Shown here one piece after another: positions 1 to 8,263 of a stretch of 64,000 nucleotides of DNA. A program made the position numbers and the translations under genes. The stretch's first letter is position 1, and every line of letters begins with the position of its first letter. The stretch comes from Cellulomonas carbonis (GTDB lineage: Bacteria > Actinomycetota > Actinomycetes > Actinomycetales > Cellulomonadaceae), in contig NZ_BMEB01000003.1 in the NCBI RefSeq assembly GCF_014636275.1, positions 124,001 through 188,000 on the forward strand. Reading direction: 5' to 3'. Below the pieces are notes generated by a model. It had not been told where the DNA came from. It searched no databases and saw nothing but the letters and a program-made list of their open reading frames with translations.

Positions 1-609
1 ACGGACCTCTCGCCGGTCCAGCTCGACCTGAACCGCGAGAACCTCACGGGGACGGCGGACGAGGGGAACGTCGAGCGGCGTGAGCTGCTGGACGTGTGCG
101 ACCTCTCGCGGTACGACGACTATGAGTTCGACGTCGTCGTCGCGTACGGAGGCCCGCTGTCGTACGCGTTCGAGGCCGAGGAGAGCGCGGTGCGCGGCCT
201 CCTGCGCGTGACCCGGTCGGGCGGGCGGGTGCTCGCGTCGGTCATGTCGATGCTGGGCACGTGGCGGCACGCACCCGCCGGCGTGACGGCCCTGGCTGAG
301 GCGCTCGGCGAGGACGTCAACGACCGGGTGCTCGCCACGGGCGACCTCAGGCACGTCGGCGGTGAGCACCAGTGCCGGATGTTCCGAGCACACGAGGTCG
401 TCGACCTCGTCGAGCGGGCGGGTGGCCACGTGCTCGCCACGAGCGCGAGCAACTGGGCCTCCCTCGCGGATCCCGACGTCCTCGGGCGGGTCGAGGCGGA
501 CCCGGACCGCTGGGCTCGCTTCCTCGACCACGAGGTCCAGGCGTGCCGGGAGCCCGGTGCCCTCGACGGGGGGACGCACGTCCTCGTCGCCGCCGAGCCG
601 CGTCCCTGA
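1..609 (+). CDS. SAM-dependent methyltransferase, C-terminal part (start outside window)
   Basis: The reading frame is open from base 1 and stops at 609, so about 202 C-terminal residues of a larger protein are visible. A strand DVVVAYGGPLSY followed by a GGRVLASV strand fits the middle and later part of a class I Rossmann methyltransferase, where the first segment normally ends in the acidic residue before the family-specific loop. The SAM-binding glycine loop would lie upstream of the window. Substrate is not predictable. A hexanucleotide repeat and a long hairpin follow the stop codon. Family assignment is by fold pattern only; confidence is moderate. Confidence 0.72.
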   Translation, partial: TDLSPVQLDLNRENLTGTADEGNVERRELLDVCDLSRYDDYEFDVVVAYGGPLSYAFEAEESAVRGLLRVTRSGGRVLASVMSMLGTWRHAPAGVTALAEALGEDVNDRVLATGDLRHVGGEHQCRMFRAHEVVDLVERAGGHVLATSASNWASLADPDVLGRVEADPDRWARFLDHEVQACREPGALDGGTHVLVAAEPRP

Positions 610-624
610 CGCCCACCGTCGCGC

Positions 625-690
625 CCGCACCCGCACCCGCACCCGCACCCGCACCCGCACCCGCACCCGCACCCGCACCCGCACCCGCAC
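625..690. repeat. Hexanucleotide microsatellite (CCGCAC)x11
   Basis: Eleven perfect head-to-tail copies of CCGCAC run from 625 to 690 and end in a degenerate copy (CCGCAT). The array begins 15 bases after the methyltransferase stop and ends just before the hairpin at 701. It lies in a convergent intergenic gap, so copy-number change by slippage would not alter a known protein. Confidence 0.95.
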
Positions 691-700
691 CCGCATCCTC

Positions 701-762
701 GTCGAGATCAGACTTCCGGTCGGCGAGTCGCGCGACACGCCGACCGGAAGTCTGATCTCGAC
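701..762. terminator. Perfect 25-bp inverted repeat, probable bidirectional terminator
   Basis: Bases 701-725 and 738-762 are exact reverse complements (25 of 25 pairs) around a 12-base loop. The hairpin sits between the convergent ends of the methyltransferase (609) and the ThrE-type gene (845). The position and stem length suit transcription termination in both directions. There is no T-run, as is usual for high-GC actinomycetes. Such a long perfect stem could instead be a dispersed palindromic element. Confidence 0.7.
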
Positions 763-844
763 GGAGGGGCGGAGGGGTGGAGGGGTGGAGGGAGCGGAGG
801 GGTGGAGGGAGCGGAGGGGGGCGGGGCGGGGCCCGACCCATGGG

Positions 845-2317
845 TCAGCGAGCGGCTCGGGGTGGGCGGCGGACGAGGCGGCGGAGGCTGCGCGGGGTCA
901 CGCCGCGGCCCGCGCTCGAGCGGGCCCGGCCGCCGCCGCGCGTGCCGAGCCGCAGCGGGGCGCCGAGGAACTCGCCCAGCGTGACGCCCGCGGCGATGCC
1001 GAGCCCGACCATCGCGGCGCCGAGCAGGATCGAGACGCCGGTCAGCAGCCCGCCCGTTCCGCCCTCGACGACGGCGAACAGCCCCCGGTAGATCGCGAGC
1101 CCGGGCAGCAGCGGCACGATCCCGCACACCGACGTGACGATCGACGGCATCCGAAGCCGCGGCGCACCCCACTCGCTGAGGAACCCGACGACGGTCGCCG
1201 CGGCCGCGCTGGCCACGACCGGCCCCACACCGAGCGCCGTCGTCGCCTCGAACGCGCCCCACGACACGGCTCCGGCGGCTGCGGCGACGGCGACGGCGCG
1301 CGGCCGCGCGTACGACGCGACGGCCCACGCGGCAGCGATGACGGCCGCCGCCGAGACGGCGACCGGTACGGGGGCGAGCGCACCCGGCGGGTCGGCGAGG
1401 ACCAGCGGGACGCCCATGCGGCGCGCGACGTCGAGGACGCCGACGATCCCGGTGACGATGCCCGCGGTCAGCAGCACCACCTCGAAGGTGCGGGCGCCCG
1501 CGGTGATGGGGAAGCCGCTGATGGCGTCCTCGGCGGCGCCGACCAGCGACAGCCCCGCGAGCAGGACGACGATCCCCGCTGCGACGACGAGCGACGGCGG
1601 GAGCACCGAGAGGTCGATCCCCACGAGCGGCGCCCACAGGAACAGCGCGACGGCGACCAGCGCCGCGACCGCCGCACCCGCGGCCTGGAGGAAGAACTCG
1701 GGCAGGCCGCGTCGGCGCAGCGACCACACGACGCGGTCGATGAGCGTCGTCGTCACCGCCGCGACGAGGGCGACCGCGGGTCCGCCGCCCAGCAGCACGG
1801 CGACCGCGGCGGCGAGTGCGGACAGCGCGACCGTCACGACCCAGCGCCGGTAGGTCTGCGGCGCGCTGATGATCGCGTCGAGCTCGTCGTGCGCGGCGTC
1901 GAGGGCGGCCGCGGCGTCGTCGGCGGCCACGGGCTCCTCGCGGATGCGGCGGGCTAGCTCGACGACGCCCTGGAGCCGGCCGTAGTCGGGGATCCGCTCC
2001 TGGACGATCCGCACCATGGTGACCGGGCGCCCGTCGCCCGCCCGGTCGTAGGACACGGTGATCGCGGTGAACGTCAGGTCCGCCTGGGCACCCGTCAGTC
2101 CGAACGCCTTGACGACGCCGCGCACGGCCTGCTGGACGTCGACCGCGGCAGCGCCGAGCGACAGCATCGCCTCACCGACCCGCAGCGCGAGCTCGAGCAC
2201 GTCGCGGATCATCACGGGGTCGGGCCCGCCGGGCCGCGACCTCAGGCCGGCGCGGACCTCGGAGGGCCCGCCGCCGACGCGTTGCGCGAGGGCACGGACC
2301 ACCCGACGACGACGCAC
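845..2317 (-). CDS. Threonine/serine exporter family protein (ThrE-like)
   Basis: The 490-residue length matches ThrE of corynebacteria. A cytosolic N-terminal domain of about 160 residues is rich in charged residues and carries the DUF1212-type pattern (LELALRVGEAMLSLGAA). About ten hydrophobic segments follow in two blocks, corresponding to the ThrE and ThrE_2 domains. Family members export threonine, serine and small peptides by proton antiport across the cytoplasmic membrane. The GTG start is supported by an upstream TAGGCT box exactly six bases before it, which predicts a leaderless transcript. The downstream end faces the hairpin at 701-762. The exported substrate in this organism is inferred from the family. 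Confidence 0.85.
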   Translation of the reverse strand: MRRRRVVRALAQRVGGGPSEVRAGLRSRPGGPDPVMIRDVLELALRVGEAMLSLGAAAVDVQQAVRGVVKAFGLTGAQADLTFTAITVSYDRAGDGRPVTMVRIVQERIPDYGRLQGVVELARRIREEPVAADDAAAALDAAHDELDAIISAPQTYRRWVVTVALSALAAAVAVLLGGGPAVALVAAVTTTLIDRVVWSLRRRGLPEFFLQAAGAAVAALVAVALFLWAPLVGIDLSVLPPSLVVAAGIVVLLAGLSLVGAAEDAISGFPITAGARTFEVVLLTAGIVTGIVGVLDVARRMGVPLVLADPPGALAPVPVAVSAAAVIAAAWAVASYARPRAVAVAAAAGAVSWGAFEATTALGVGPVVASAAAATVVGFLSEWGAPRLRMPSIVTSVCGIVPLLPGLAIYRGLFAVVEGGTGGLLTGVSILLGAAMVGLGIAAGVTLGEFLGAPLRLGTRGGGRARSSAGRGVTPRSLRRLVRRPPRAAR

Positions 2318-2323
2318 CGGGCG

Positions 2324-2329
2324 AGCCTA
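2324..2329 (-). promoter_or_regulatory. Leaderless -10 element of the ThrE-like gene
   Basis: On the minus strand TAGGCT is followed by six bases and then the GTG at 2317, the spacing at which an actinobacterial transcript begins on the start codon itself. Confidence 0.65.
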
Positions 2330-2432
2330 CGTCGCTCACACGGTCGGGCGACGGGCGGCCCAGGAGACCCACTCACCGCCTGCGTGCGCCGGTGGTAGGT
2401 CCGAGGACCGACCGCCGCCCGTCGTCGTCCGC

Positions 2433-3248
2433 TCAGCAGTCGGCCGCGTCGTAGGTGCAGAGCCGCTCCCACAGCCCGCGAGCCCGCTCGACCGTGGCGT
2501 CGCGGGACCCCTCGGGCGTCCCCTCGCCGCCCTCGGCCGTGACGAGAGCGACGGCGTTCGCGCGGCTGCTGACGACGGCGTAGGTGCCGAAGGGCGTCGC
2601 TCCGCCCTCGCCGTCGCCGAAGTACGACGCGACGCCCACGCCCCGCTCGGGGACGTCGACGGGCTCGGTGCCCACGAGGTCGGAGTCGCCCGCGCACGCC
2701 TCGAGGAGGGCGGCGAGCCGGTCCACCTCGGCCGCGGCCTGCTCGGGGTCCGCGAAGAGCGCGACCTGCTGCACCAGGATCTGAGCCTCGAGCTCACCCG
2801 TCCCGTCGCGCGCGGTGACCATCGACGTCGTACCGGACGGGACGCCGGCCGCGCACTCCTCGGGCAGCACCCACGGGACCGCTCCGTCGTCGGTGGAGCG
2901 GCGCGCGACCCCCATCGGTAGGAGCGCGTCGGCGGGTACCTCGACGTAGTCCTCCGCCGGAGTCGGCTCGAGGGTCGGTGCGGGCTCCGGCCCGGTCGGC
3001 TCGGGAACGGGCGGCACGACCGGGCCCGCGGGCTCGGTCTGCACGAACCACGCCTCGTCGAGCGCCGGGACGCCGACGAGGACGCCTCCGACGAGCAGCG
3101 CCGCACCCGTGACGGACGCGGCCGCGCGGCGACGTCGTCGTCGGTGGATACCGGTCCGGACGGACGCCCAGACGGCGTCCTGGTCGAGGTGGTCGGCGGT
3201 CTCGGCGTCGGTGCGCAGCGCGTGCCGCACGTGATCGGTGGTGCTCAT
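2433..3248 (-). CDS. Membrane-anchored protein paired with SigE-type sigma factor (possible anti-sigma/sensor)
   Basis: The 271-residue protein has a short charged N-terminus, an Arg-rich stretch near residues 34-40, one membrane segment at about 42-62, a Pro/Glu linker (about 70-100) and an extracytoplasmic domain of about 165 residues containing two Cys near the end. The ATG overlaps the stop of the upstream sigma-factor gene as ATGA, so translation is coupled. Single-pass proteins in this position often regulate or partner the sigma factor. I do not see a zinc-binding anti-sigma motif (HxxxCxxC), so a regulatory role is inferred from position only. The outer domain is not one I recognise. 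Confidence 0.72.
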   Translation of the reverse strand: MSTTDHVRHALRTDAETADHLDQDAVWASVRTGIHRRRRRRAAASVTGAALLVGGVLVGVPALDEAWFVQTEPAGPVVPPVPEPTGPEPAPTLEPTPAEDYVEVPADALLPMGVARRSTDDGAVPWVLPEECAAGVPSGTTSMVTARDGTGELEAQILVQQVALFADPEQAAAEVDRLAALLEACAGDSDLVGTEPVDVPERGVGVASYFGDGEGGATPFGTYAVVSSRANAVALVTAEGGEGTPEGSRDATVERARGLWERLCTYDAADC

Positions 3249-3841
3249 CGGACGTCCTCCGGGGTCGCGTCGGCGCGGAGGCTCAGGAGCGCACGCGCGG
3301 CGGTGGATCGGACGGTGCTCGGCGCGAGCCCCAGCACCTGGCTGATGTCGGCGTCGTCCATGCCCTCGTAGTAGCGGAGCACCAGGACGGTGCGCTGCCG
3401 GGGCGTGAGGGACGCGAGGCGCCGGCGGACGTCGTCGCGGTCGGCGACGCCGGCCGCTGGGTCCGCGTGGGTCGGCGCGAGCGCGTGCAGCGCGGCGTCG
3501 TCGGTCGCGACGACCGTGCGCGTGTGCCAGCGGCGCCGCCACGACAGGTGCTCGTTGGTGATCATGCGCTTGACGTAGAGGTCGGGCCGCGCGGTGAGGC
3601 GGATGCGGCGCCACCTCGACGACGCCCGCACGAGGACCTCCTGGACGACGTCGGCGCCCTGGTGCGGGTCGCCGGTGAGAGCCGTCGCGTAGCGCAGGAG
3701 GTCGCCCATCCGGGCCCGAGCGAACGTCTCGAAGTCGTCGTACTGCCGCAGCGTGACGAGGTCCCAGCTCTCCCGCGTGCCCGCGGGGGCCTCCTGCCCG
3801 GCGGTCACGTCCGCACCCCGGGGGGCAGGAGGGTCGGCCAC
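3245..3841 (-). CDS. SigE-family ECF RNA polymerase sigma factor
   Basis: This 198-residue protein has region 2 at about residues 30-100 (FARARMGDLLRYATALTGD, then QEVLVRASSRW) and region 4 at about 135-185 (SLTPRQRTVLVLRYYEGMDDADISQVLGL: a helix-turn-helix for -35 recognition). It matches the actinobacterial SigE-like ECF group, which acts in extracytoplasmic stress responses. The GTG start is preceded by CAGGAT and six bases, so it may be leaderless. It is translationally coupled to the membrane protein downstream. The signal and target promoters are unknown. Confidence 0.9.
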   Translation of the reverse strand: MADPPAPRGADVTAGQEAPAGTRESWDLVTLRQYDDFETFARARMGDLLRYATALTGDPHQGADVVQEVLVRASSRWRRIRLTARPDLYVKRMITNEHLSWRRRWHTRTVVATDDAALHALAPTHADPAAGVADRDDVRRRLASLTPRQRTVLVLRYYEGMDDADISQVLGLAPSTVRSTAARALLSLRADATPEDVR

Positions 3842-4095
3842 GGCCCCATCCTGGGGTGGCCGGGGCCCGGGCCGGTACCTCGTCGTTCGCTCACACCCTC
3901 AAGACGCGGCCCGGCGCCGATCTGCTGCAGCGCGCCGACGACGTCGCCGGGGACGCTGACTTCACCCGGTCCGGATGGCCGTGTGCGACCGACGTCCCAT
4001 GTCGCTCGGGCCGGGATCGCCGACAGTCCGTGCGGGCCGCCCACGAGGCGCGCCCACCACGCGCCGGCCGACCGCCGGCCCCCGGACGGAGGACC

Positions 4096-4449
4096 ATGCA
4101 GCTGCTCACCGAGGCCGTCGGCCTCGTGGCGTCCCTCTTCTCGCTCGTGGTGTGGATGCCGCAGGCGGCGCGGGTGTGGCGGGTCAGGCACGACCCGGTG
4201 CAGCTGTCGGGCGTGTCGCTGCTGACGCAGGCGATGTCGGTGGGCGGGGCGGTCGCGTGGACGGCGTACGCGGTGCTCATCGACTCGTTCTGGGTGGGTG
4301 CGCCGAGCGTCGTCAACGGCCCGCTCGCGATCGCGACGATCGTCGTCGTCCGCCGGTCGCGCCGGGCGGGCGAGCGCTTCGCGGTCCCGGTGCACGACGT
4401 CGATCCGGCTCCTCTCCCGGGCCCCGACGCGGTGACGCTCGCGGCCTGA
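4096..4449 (+). CDS. SemiSWEET-type (PQ-loop) membrane protein
   Basis: The 117-residue protein has three predicted membrane helices and the PQ dipeptide in WMPQAARVWR, the kink of the first helix in PQ-loop carriers. Helix three ends at about residue 85 and a charged cytosolic tail follows. SemiSWEETs work as homodimers and move small sugars across the membrane; the substrate here is unknown. The ATG at 4096 follows GGACGGAGGACC, a good ribosome-binding site, six bases upstream. The 254 bases before it (3842-4095) show no gene. It converges on the ion-channel gene with only five bases between stops. Confidence 0.82.
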   Translation: MQLLTEAVGLVASLFSLVVWMPQAARVWRVRHDPVQLSGVSLLTQAMSVGGAVAWTAYAVLIDSFWVGAPSVVNGPLAIATIVVVRRSRRAGERFAVPVHDVDPAPLPGPDAVTLAA

Positions 4450-4454
4450 GGGCG

Positions 4455-5138
4455 TCACACCTCGCGGGGGGCGGGCGTCGCCTCGTCGCCGCGGCGCAGG
4501 AAGTAGGCGCCGAGCGCGCCCGCGAGCGTCGCGAACACCGCGACGGAGTACGCGGCGAGCGCGACCTCGAGCCACCGCGCCGCGGCGCCGGGAGCCGAGA
4601 GCGGCTCGCCCGTGATCGTCGCCAGGGCCGACGCGTGCAGCGCCTCGGCGTACGACGCGTAGGCGCCGAGGATGTACAGCACCTGGCTGCTCGCCAGGAC
4701 GACGACGCCGGTGACGACGGCGAGCCACCCGACCCGCCCGCTGAGCAGCCGCCCCGCCGACCGTGACCCCCGCACCGCGCTGCTCACGACGCCGCCCACG
4801 CGCGCGACGCGGAGCAGCCGCACCGCGCTCGCGGCCCGCACGACCCGCAGGAACGGCACGGCGAGGAACACGACCTGCCACCAGTTGCGGCGCCAGAACG
4901 TCCGCTGGTCGCGCGCGACGTACGCGCGCAGCGCGAGCTCCGCGACGAACACGCCCCACAGCACCCAGCCGACGACGCCGAGCGCCGTGGCGAGGCCGCC
5001 GCGGGCGAGGTTCTGACCGAGGACGACGAAGAGGAAGACGACGCCGAGCGCCCCCATCGGGGTGTCGAGACGGGCGGCGAGCGCCTCGGCGGCCGTGACC
5101 CCGTGGCGCGACGGTGGCTGCTGGGTCGCGGGATCCAT
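4455..5138 (-). CDS. Voltage-gated ion-channel-like (ion transporter) membrane protein
   Basis: The 227-residue protein has about five hydrophobic segments. A helix carrying spaced arginines (FLRVVRAASAVRLLRVARV, about residues 92-110) looks like an S4 voltage-sensor helix, and FWRRNWWQVVFL before it resembles S2-S3. I do not see the TVGYG potassium filter: the expected region reads TITGEPL after HASALA, so selectivity is uncertain and pore function may be altered. The chosen ATG at 5138 precedes the first conserved segment and has GATACT six bases upstream, a plausible leaderless promoter. A longer in-frame extension is rich in Pro/Arg and unlikely to be coding. Confidence 0.72.
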   Translation of the reverse strand: MDPATQQPPSRHGVTAAEALAARLDTPMGALGVVFLFVVLGQNLARGGLATALGVVGWVLWGVFVAELALRAYVARDQRTFWRRNWWQVVFLAVPFLRVVRAASAVRLLRVARVGGVVSSAVRGSRSAGRLLSGRVGWLAVVTGVVVLASSQVLYILGAYASYAEALHASALATITGEPLSAPGAAARWLEVALAAYSVAVFATLAGALGAYFLRRGDEATPAPREV

Positions 5139-5323
5139 CCGGCCAGTATCGGCAGGGGACGAGTCTGGCGCCGGTCGGGGCCGGGAGCGGCGAGCGCGGG
5201 CTTCCCCTGCCGCGTGGCGTCCGGGACCATCGGGGGAGAGGGCCGGACACCCACCCGGCCCGGCCCGGCACGCGGGCCGCACGAGCCGCGAACCCGTCCC
5301 TGCCGAGCCCCAGGAGCCGCACC

Positions 5324-5689
5324 ATGCCCGGTCACCGCATCTTCGCGACGCCGTTCGCCGCGATCTACCCGCACTACGTCGCCAAGGCCGAGCGCAAGGG
5401 CCGCACCAAGGACGACGTCGACCAGGTGATCTCCTGGCTGACGGGCTACGACGCCGACGGGCTCGCGCAGACCCTCACGGACGAGCGCGACCTCGAGACG
5501 TTCTTCGCGCAGGCGCCCGCGATGAACCCCAACGCCCCGCTCATCACGGGCGTCATCTGCGGCGTGCGCGTCGAGGAGATCGAGGACCCGCTCATGCAGC
5601 GGATCAGGTGGATGGACAAGCTCGTGGACGAGGTCGCGCGCGGCAAGAAGATGTCCTCGGTCCTGCGCGAGGGGACGCCCACGGCCTGA
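5324..5689 (+). CDS. DUF2200 family protein
   Basis: The 121-residue protein matches DUF2200 through its N-terminus (HRIFATPFAAIYPHYVAKAERKGR) and the later ITGVICGVRVEEIEDPLMQ segment. Family members are small soluble proteins of unknown function found in diverse bacteria. It has no signal peptide or membrane segment. The ATG follows a CAGGAG box eight bases upstream. It is a single gene in its own unit, 61 bases ahead of the P450. Function cannot be predicted. Confidence 0.85.
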   Translation: MPGHRIFATPFAAIYPHYVAKAERKGRTKDDVDQVISWLTGYDADGLAQTLTDERDLETFFAQAPAMNPNAPLITGVICGVRVEEIEDPLMQRIRWMDKLVDEVARGKKMSSVLREGTPTA

Positions 5690-5750
5690 CCGACCCACCG
5701 CCCCGGGTGCGACCCGTCCACGCATCGCCCAGGGTGGGAGGAACCCACCC

Positions 5751-7118
5751 GTGGAGGTCCTCGTGCCCAGCCGTTCCCTGCCCGTCGCCTCGGTGCCGGA
5801 CACGCTCGCCGTCGCGAGGGACGTCGTCGTGCCGCTGCTCGCGCGCGGGGTGATCGTCCGGCGGCCGCCCGTGGTCGGCGCGCTCGCCCGCGCCGACGCC
5901 GACCGACGCGCCGTCCAGCTGCTGCAGCGTCTGCGCCGCACCTACGGCACGGGCCCGCTGCGCCTGCCGATCCCCGGCCGCCGCGCCGTGCTGCTGCTCG
6001 ACCCGGCCCACGTGCACCGCGTGCTCGCGGAGACGCCGGACCCGTTCACCGCCGCGACGCGCGAGAAGCGTGCGGCGCTCGGTCACTTCGAGCCCGCGAA
6101 CGTCCTCGTCTCGAGCGCCGAGGACCGCCCGGTGCGCCGTCGCTTCCACGAGCAGGCGCTCGACACGCCGCACGCCGTCCACCGCGGGGCCGACCGCCTC
6201 GTCGCGGTCATCCACGCGGAGCTCGACATGCTGCTCGGCCGCGTCGACGCGACCGGTGTCCTCGACTGGGACGACTGGGCCCGCACGTGGATGCGGATCG
6301 TGCGGCGCCTCACGCTCGGCGACGCGGCCGCCGACGACGAGCAGGTGACCGACGACATGGTCGCGCTGCGGGCGGCGGCGAACTGGGCGTTCCTGCGTCC
6401 GCGGCGTCGGCTGCTGCGGCGGCGGCTGCGGGAGTCGATCGCGCGCTACGCCGCCGACCCGGACCCGTCGTCGCTGCTGGGCTGGGGCGCGTCCGCGATC
6501 GAGCCCGGGACGCGCGTCGAGGACCAGGTCCCGCAGTGGCTGTTCGCGTACGACGCCGCGGGCTGGGCGATGTTCCGCGCGCTCGCGCTCCTCGCGACGC
6601 ACCCCGACCACCTGGCCGACGTCCGCACGGAGGCCGACGGCGTCGACCTGCGCACCCCGCAGCGCCTGCCGCTGCTGCGCGCGACGGTCCTCGAGTCGCT
6701 CCGCCTCTGGCCGACGACACCCGCGGTGCTGCGCGAGACGGTCCGGCGGACCCGGTTCGAGCGCGGACCCGTGCCCGAGGACACGCTCGTCATCACGTAC
6801 GCGCCGTTCTTCCACCGCGACGACGAGAACCTCGACAGCGCGAACCGGCTCGACCCGACGCTCTGGGCGCACGAGCGGACCGAGGCCGACTGGCCGCTCA
6901 TCCCGTTCAGCGCGGGACCGGCCGGCTGCCCCGCGCAGAACGTCGTCCTGCACACCGCGAGCACCGCCCTCGCGCGACTGGTGACCGAGCGCGACCTCAT
7001 GCTCACGGGCCCTGCCGCGGAGGTTCTGCGGCCGCCCGCGGACCTGCCGGGCACGCTCGACATGTTCACGCTGCGCTTCCTCGTCACGCCCCGCACGACG
7101 GCGCCCGTCCGCGCCTGA
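5751..7118 (+). CDS. Cytochrome P450
   Basis: The 455-residue protein is a soluble P450. The K-helix ExxR is ESLR at about 315, and the haem-ligand loop is FSAGPAGCPA with Cys at about 393. In the I-helix the usual (A/G)Gx(D/E)T is replaced by DAAGWAMF near 270, so the oxygen-activating Thr is absent. The Arg two residues before Cys is also replaced. This pattern recurs in a P450 clade with non-canonical I-helices. The substrate is unknown and no ferredoxin partner is adjacent. The GTG at 5751 has GGGAGGA nine bases upstream. The next gene, a DNA glycosylase, begins 17 bases later but has its own leaderless promoter inside the gap. Confidence 0.88.
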   Translation: MEVLVPSRSLPVASVPDTLAVARDVVVPLLARGVIVRRPPVVGALARADADRRAVQLLQRLRRTYGTGPLRLPIPGRRAVLLLDPAHVHRVLAETPDPFTAATREKRAALGHFEPANVLVSSAEDRPVRRRFHEQALDTPHAVHRGADRLVAVIHAELDMLLGRVDATGVLDWDDWARTWMRIVRRLTLGDAAADDEQVTDDMVALRAAANWAFLRPRRRLLRRRLRESIARYAADPDPSSLLGWGASAIEPGTRVEDQVPQWLFAYDAAGWAMFRALALLATHPDHLADVRTEADGVDLRTPQRLPLLRATVLESLRLWPTTPAVLRETVRRTRFERGPVPEDTLVITYAPFFHRDDENLDSANRLDPTLWAHERTEADWPLIPFSAGPAGCPAQNVVLHTASTALARLVTERDLMLTGPAAEVLRPPADLPGTLDMFTLRFLVTPRTTAPVRA

Positions 7119-7123
7119 CGACG

Positions 7124-7129
7124 TACGCT
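7124..7129 (+). promoter_or_regulatory. Leaderless -10 element of the DNA glycosylase gene
   Basis: TACGCT is followed by six bases and the GTG at 7136. This fixes the start codon, since no ribosome-binding site is present. Confidence 0.65.
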
Positions 7130-7135
7130 CCCGAC

Positions 7136-8119
7136 GTGCCCGAGGGTCATACCGTCCACAGGATCGTGCGCCAGTTCGAGGCGGACTTCGTCGGGCGCCG
7201 GGTCGGCGCGTCGTCCCCGCAGGGGCGGTTCGCCGACGGCGCCGCGCTGCTCGACGGCCTGGTCATGGTCGGCTCGCGCGCGCACGGCAAGCACCTCTTC
7301 CTGGGGTTCGCCGCGGACGGCGCGGCCGACGTCGAGCCGGTGCTGGGTGTCGCGGCCGAGCGGTGGCTGCGCGTCCACCTCGGCCTCTACGGCGCCTGGG
7401 ACTTCCACGGCCAGGTGTCGCCGCTGCTGCCCGGCGGGGACGCGACCGCGTCCCTCGGTGCGCCGCGTGTGCGTCGCGGGGTCCGGATGGGCGAGGGCGA
7501 GCGGTCGATCGACGCCGACGACGCCGAGCGCGCCATCGACGAGCCCGACGCCTTCCCGCCCGACCCGGTCGGCCAGGTCCGCGTCCGGCTCCTGACCGAC
7601 GCCACCGCGGCCGACCTGCGGGGCCCGACGGCGTGCGTCGTCGTCACACCCGACGAGGTGCGCGCCGTCGTCGACGCCGCCGGGCCCGACCCCCGCAGCA
7701 CGCCGGGCGCGGAGGGCGAGGAGCGGTTCGTCGAGCGGCTCACGCGCCGCCGCGTCGCCGTCGGGCAGCTGCTCATGGACCAGGCCGTCGTCAGCGGGAT
7801 CGGCAACATCTACCGCGCCGAGATGCTGTTCCGCGCGCGGCTCGACCCGTACACGCCCGGGTCGAGCGTGCCGGCCGAGGTCGCGCGTGAGCTGTGGCGC
7901 GACTGGGAGGTGCTGCTCGACGACGGCATCCGCACCGGCGTGATGATCACGCGCGAGGACCTCGACGACGAGGGACGCCGCGCCGCGCTCGCCGACCGGT
8001 CCCAGCGGCACGCGGTGTACGGGCGTGCGGGCGAGCCCTGCCTGCGCTGCGGGACGCCCGTGGCGCTCGCCGAGATGGCCGGCCGGAAGCTCTACTGGTG
8101 CCCGGGGTGCCAGGTCTGA
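7136..8119 (+). CDS. Fpg/Nei family DNA glycosylase/AP lyase (Nei2-like endonuclease VIII)
   Basis: The 327-residue protein begins PEGHTVHR after the initiator, placing the catalytic Pro1-Glu2 pair of this family at the mature N-terminus. A helix-two-turn-helix (QAVVSGIGNIYRAEMLF, about 220-240) binds the abasic DNA, and a C-terminal zinc finger is formed by CLRCG and CPGC. These enzymes remove oxidised bases and cut the abasic site by beta/delta elimination in base excision repair. The GTG at 7136 is required for Pro at position 2. An acidic insertion around residues 120-150 (EGERSIDADDAERAIDEPD) is unusual but does not touch the active site. Confidence 0.9.
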   Translation: MPEGHTVHRIVRQFEADFVGRRVGASSPQGRFADGAALLDGLVMVGSRAHGKHLFLGFAADGAADVEPVLGVAAERWLRVHLGLYGAWDFHGQVSPLLPGGDATASLGAPRVRRGVRMGEGERSIDADDAERAIDEPDAFPPDPVGQVRVRLLTDATAADLRGPTACVVVTPDEVRAVVDAAGPDPRSTPGAEGEERFVERLTRRRVAVGQLLMDQAVVSGIGNIYRAEMLFRARLDPYTPGSSVPAEVARELWRDWEVLLDDGIRTGVMITREDLDDEGRRAALADRSQRHAVYGRAGEPCLRCGTPVALAEMAGRKLYWCPGCQV

Positions 8120-8249
8120 GGAGGCGCGGGCTCGTGCTCGGGAGGTGTCGGGGTCCGTCCCGGCGGGGACATCGGTGCGCTGTCGTGCCGATGTCCGGAT
8201 CTGCCGAGATGGGGACGGCCCCGAGGCTTGCCCTGCCGACCTTCGAGCG

Positions 8250-8261
8250 CCACAATTGTGG
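8250..8261. promoter_or_regulatory. Perfect 12-bp palindrome, probable toxin-antitoxin operator
   Basis: CCACAATTGTGG is a perfect palindrome ending two bases before the antitoxin ATG (8264). It contains ACAATT exactly six bases upstream of the start, so it would overlap the -10 of a leaderless promoter. This suits autorepression by the Phd-type antitoxin. Confidence 0.65.
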
Positions 8262-8263
8262 TC

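Noticed and set aside
625..690. CCGCAC array as a coding Pro-Ala repeat or CRISPR-like array
   Set aside because: Copies are contiguous without spacers and lie after a stop codon; frames across it are antisense shadows of the methyltransferase region.
2350..2423. 10-bp inverted repeat in the gap between the ThrE-like gene and its neighbour
   Set aside because: Arms are 54 bases apart in extreme GC sequence; chance pairing is likely.
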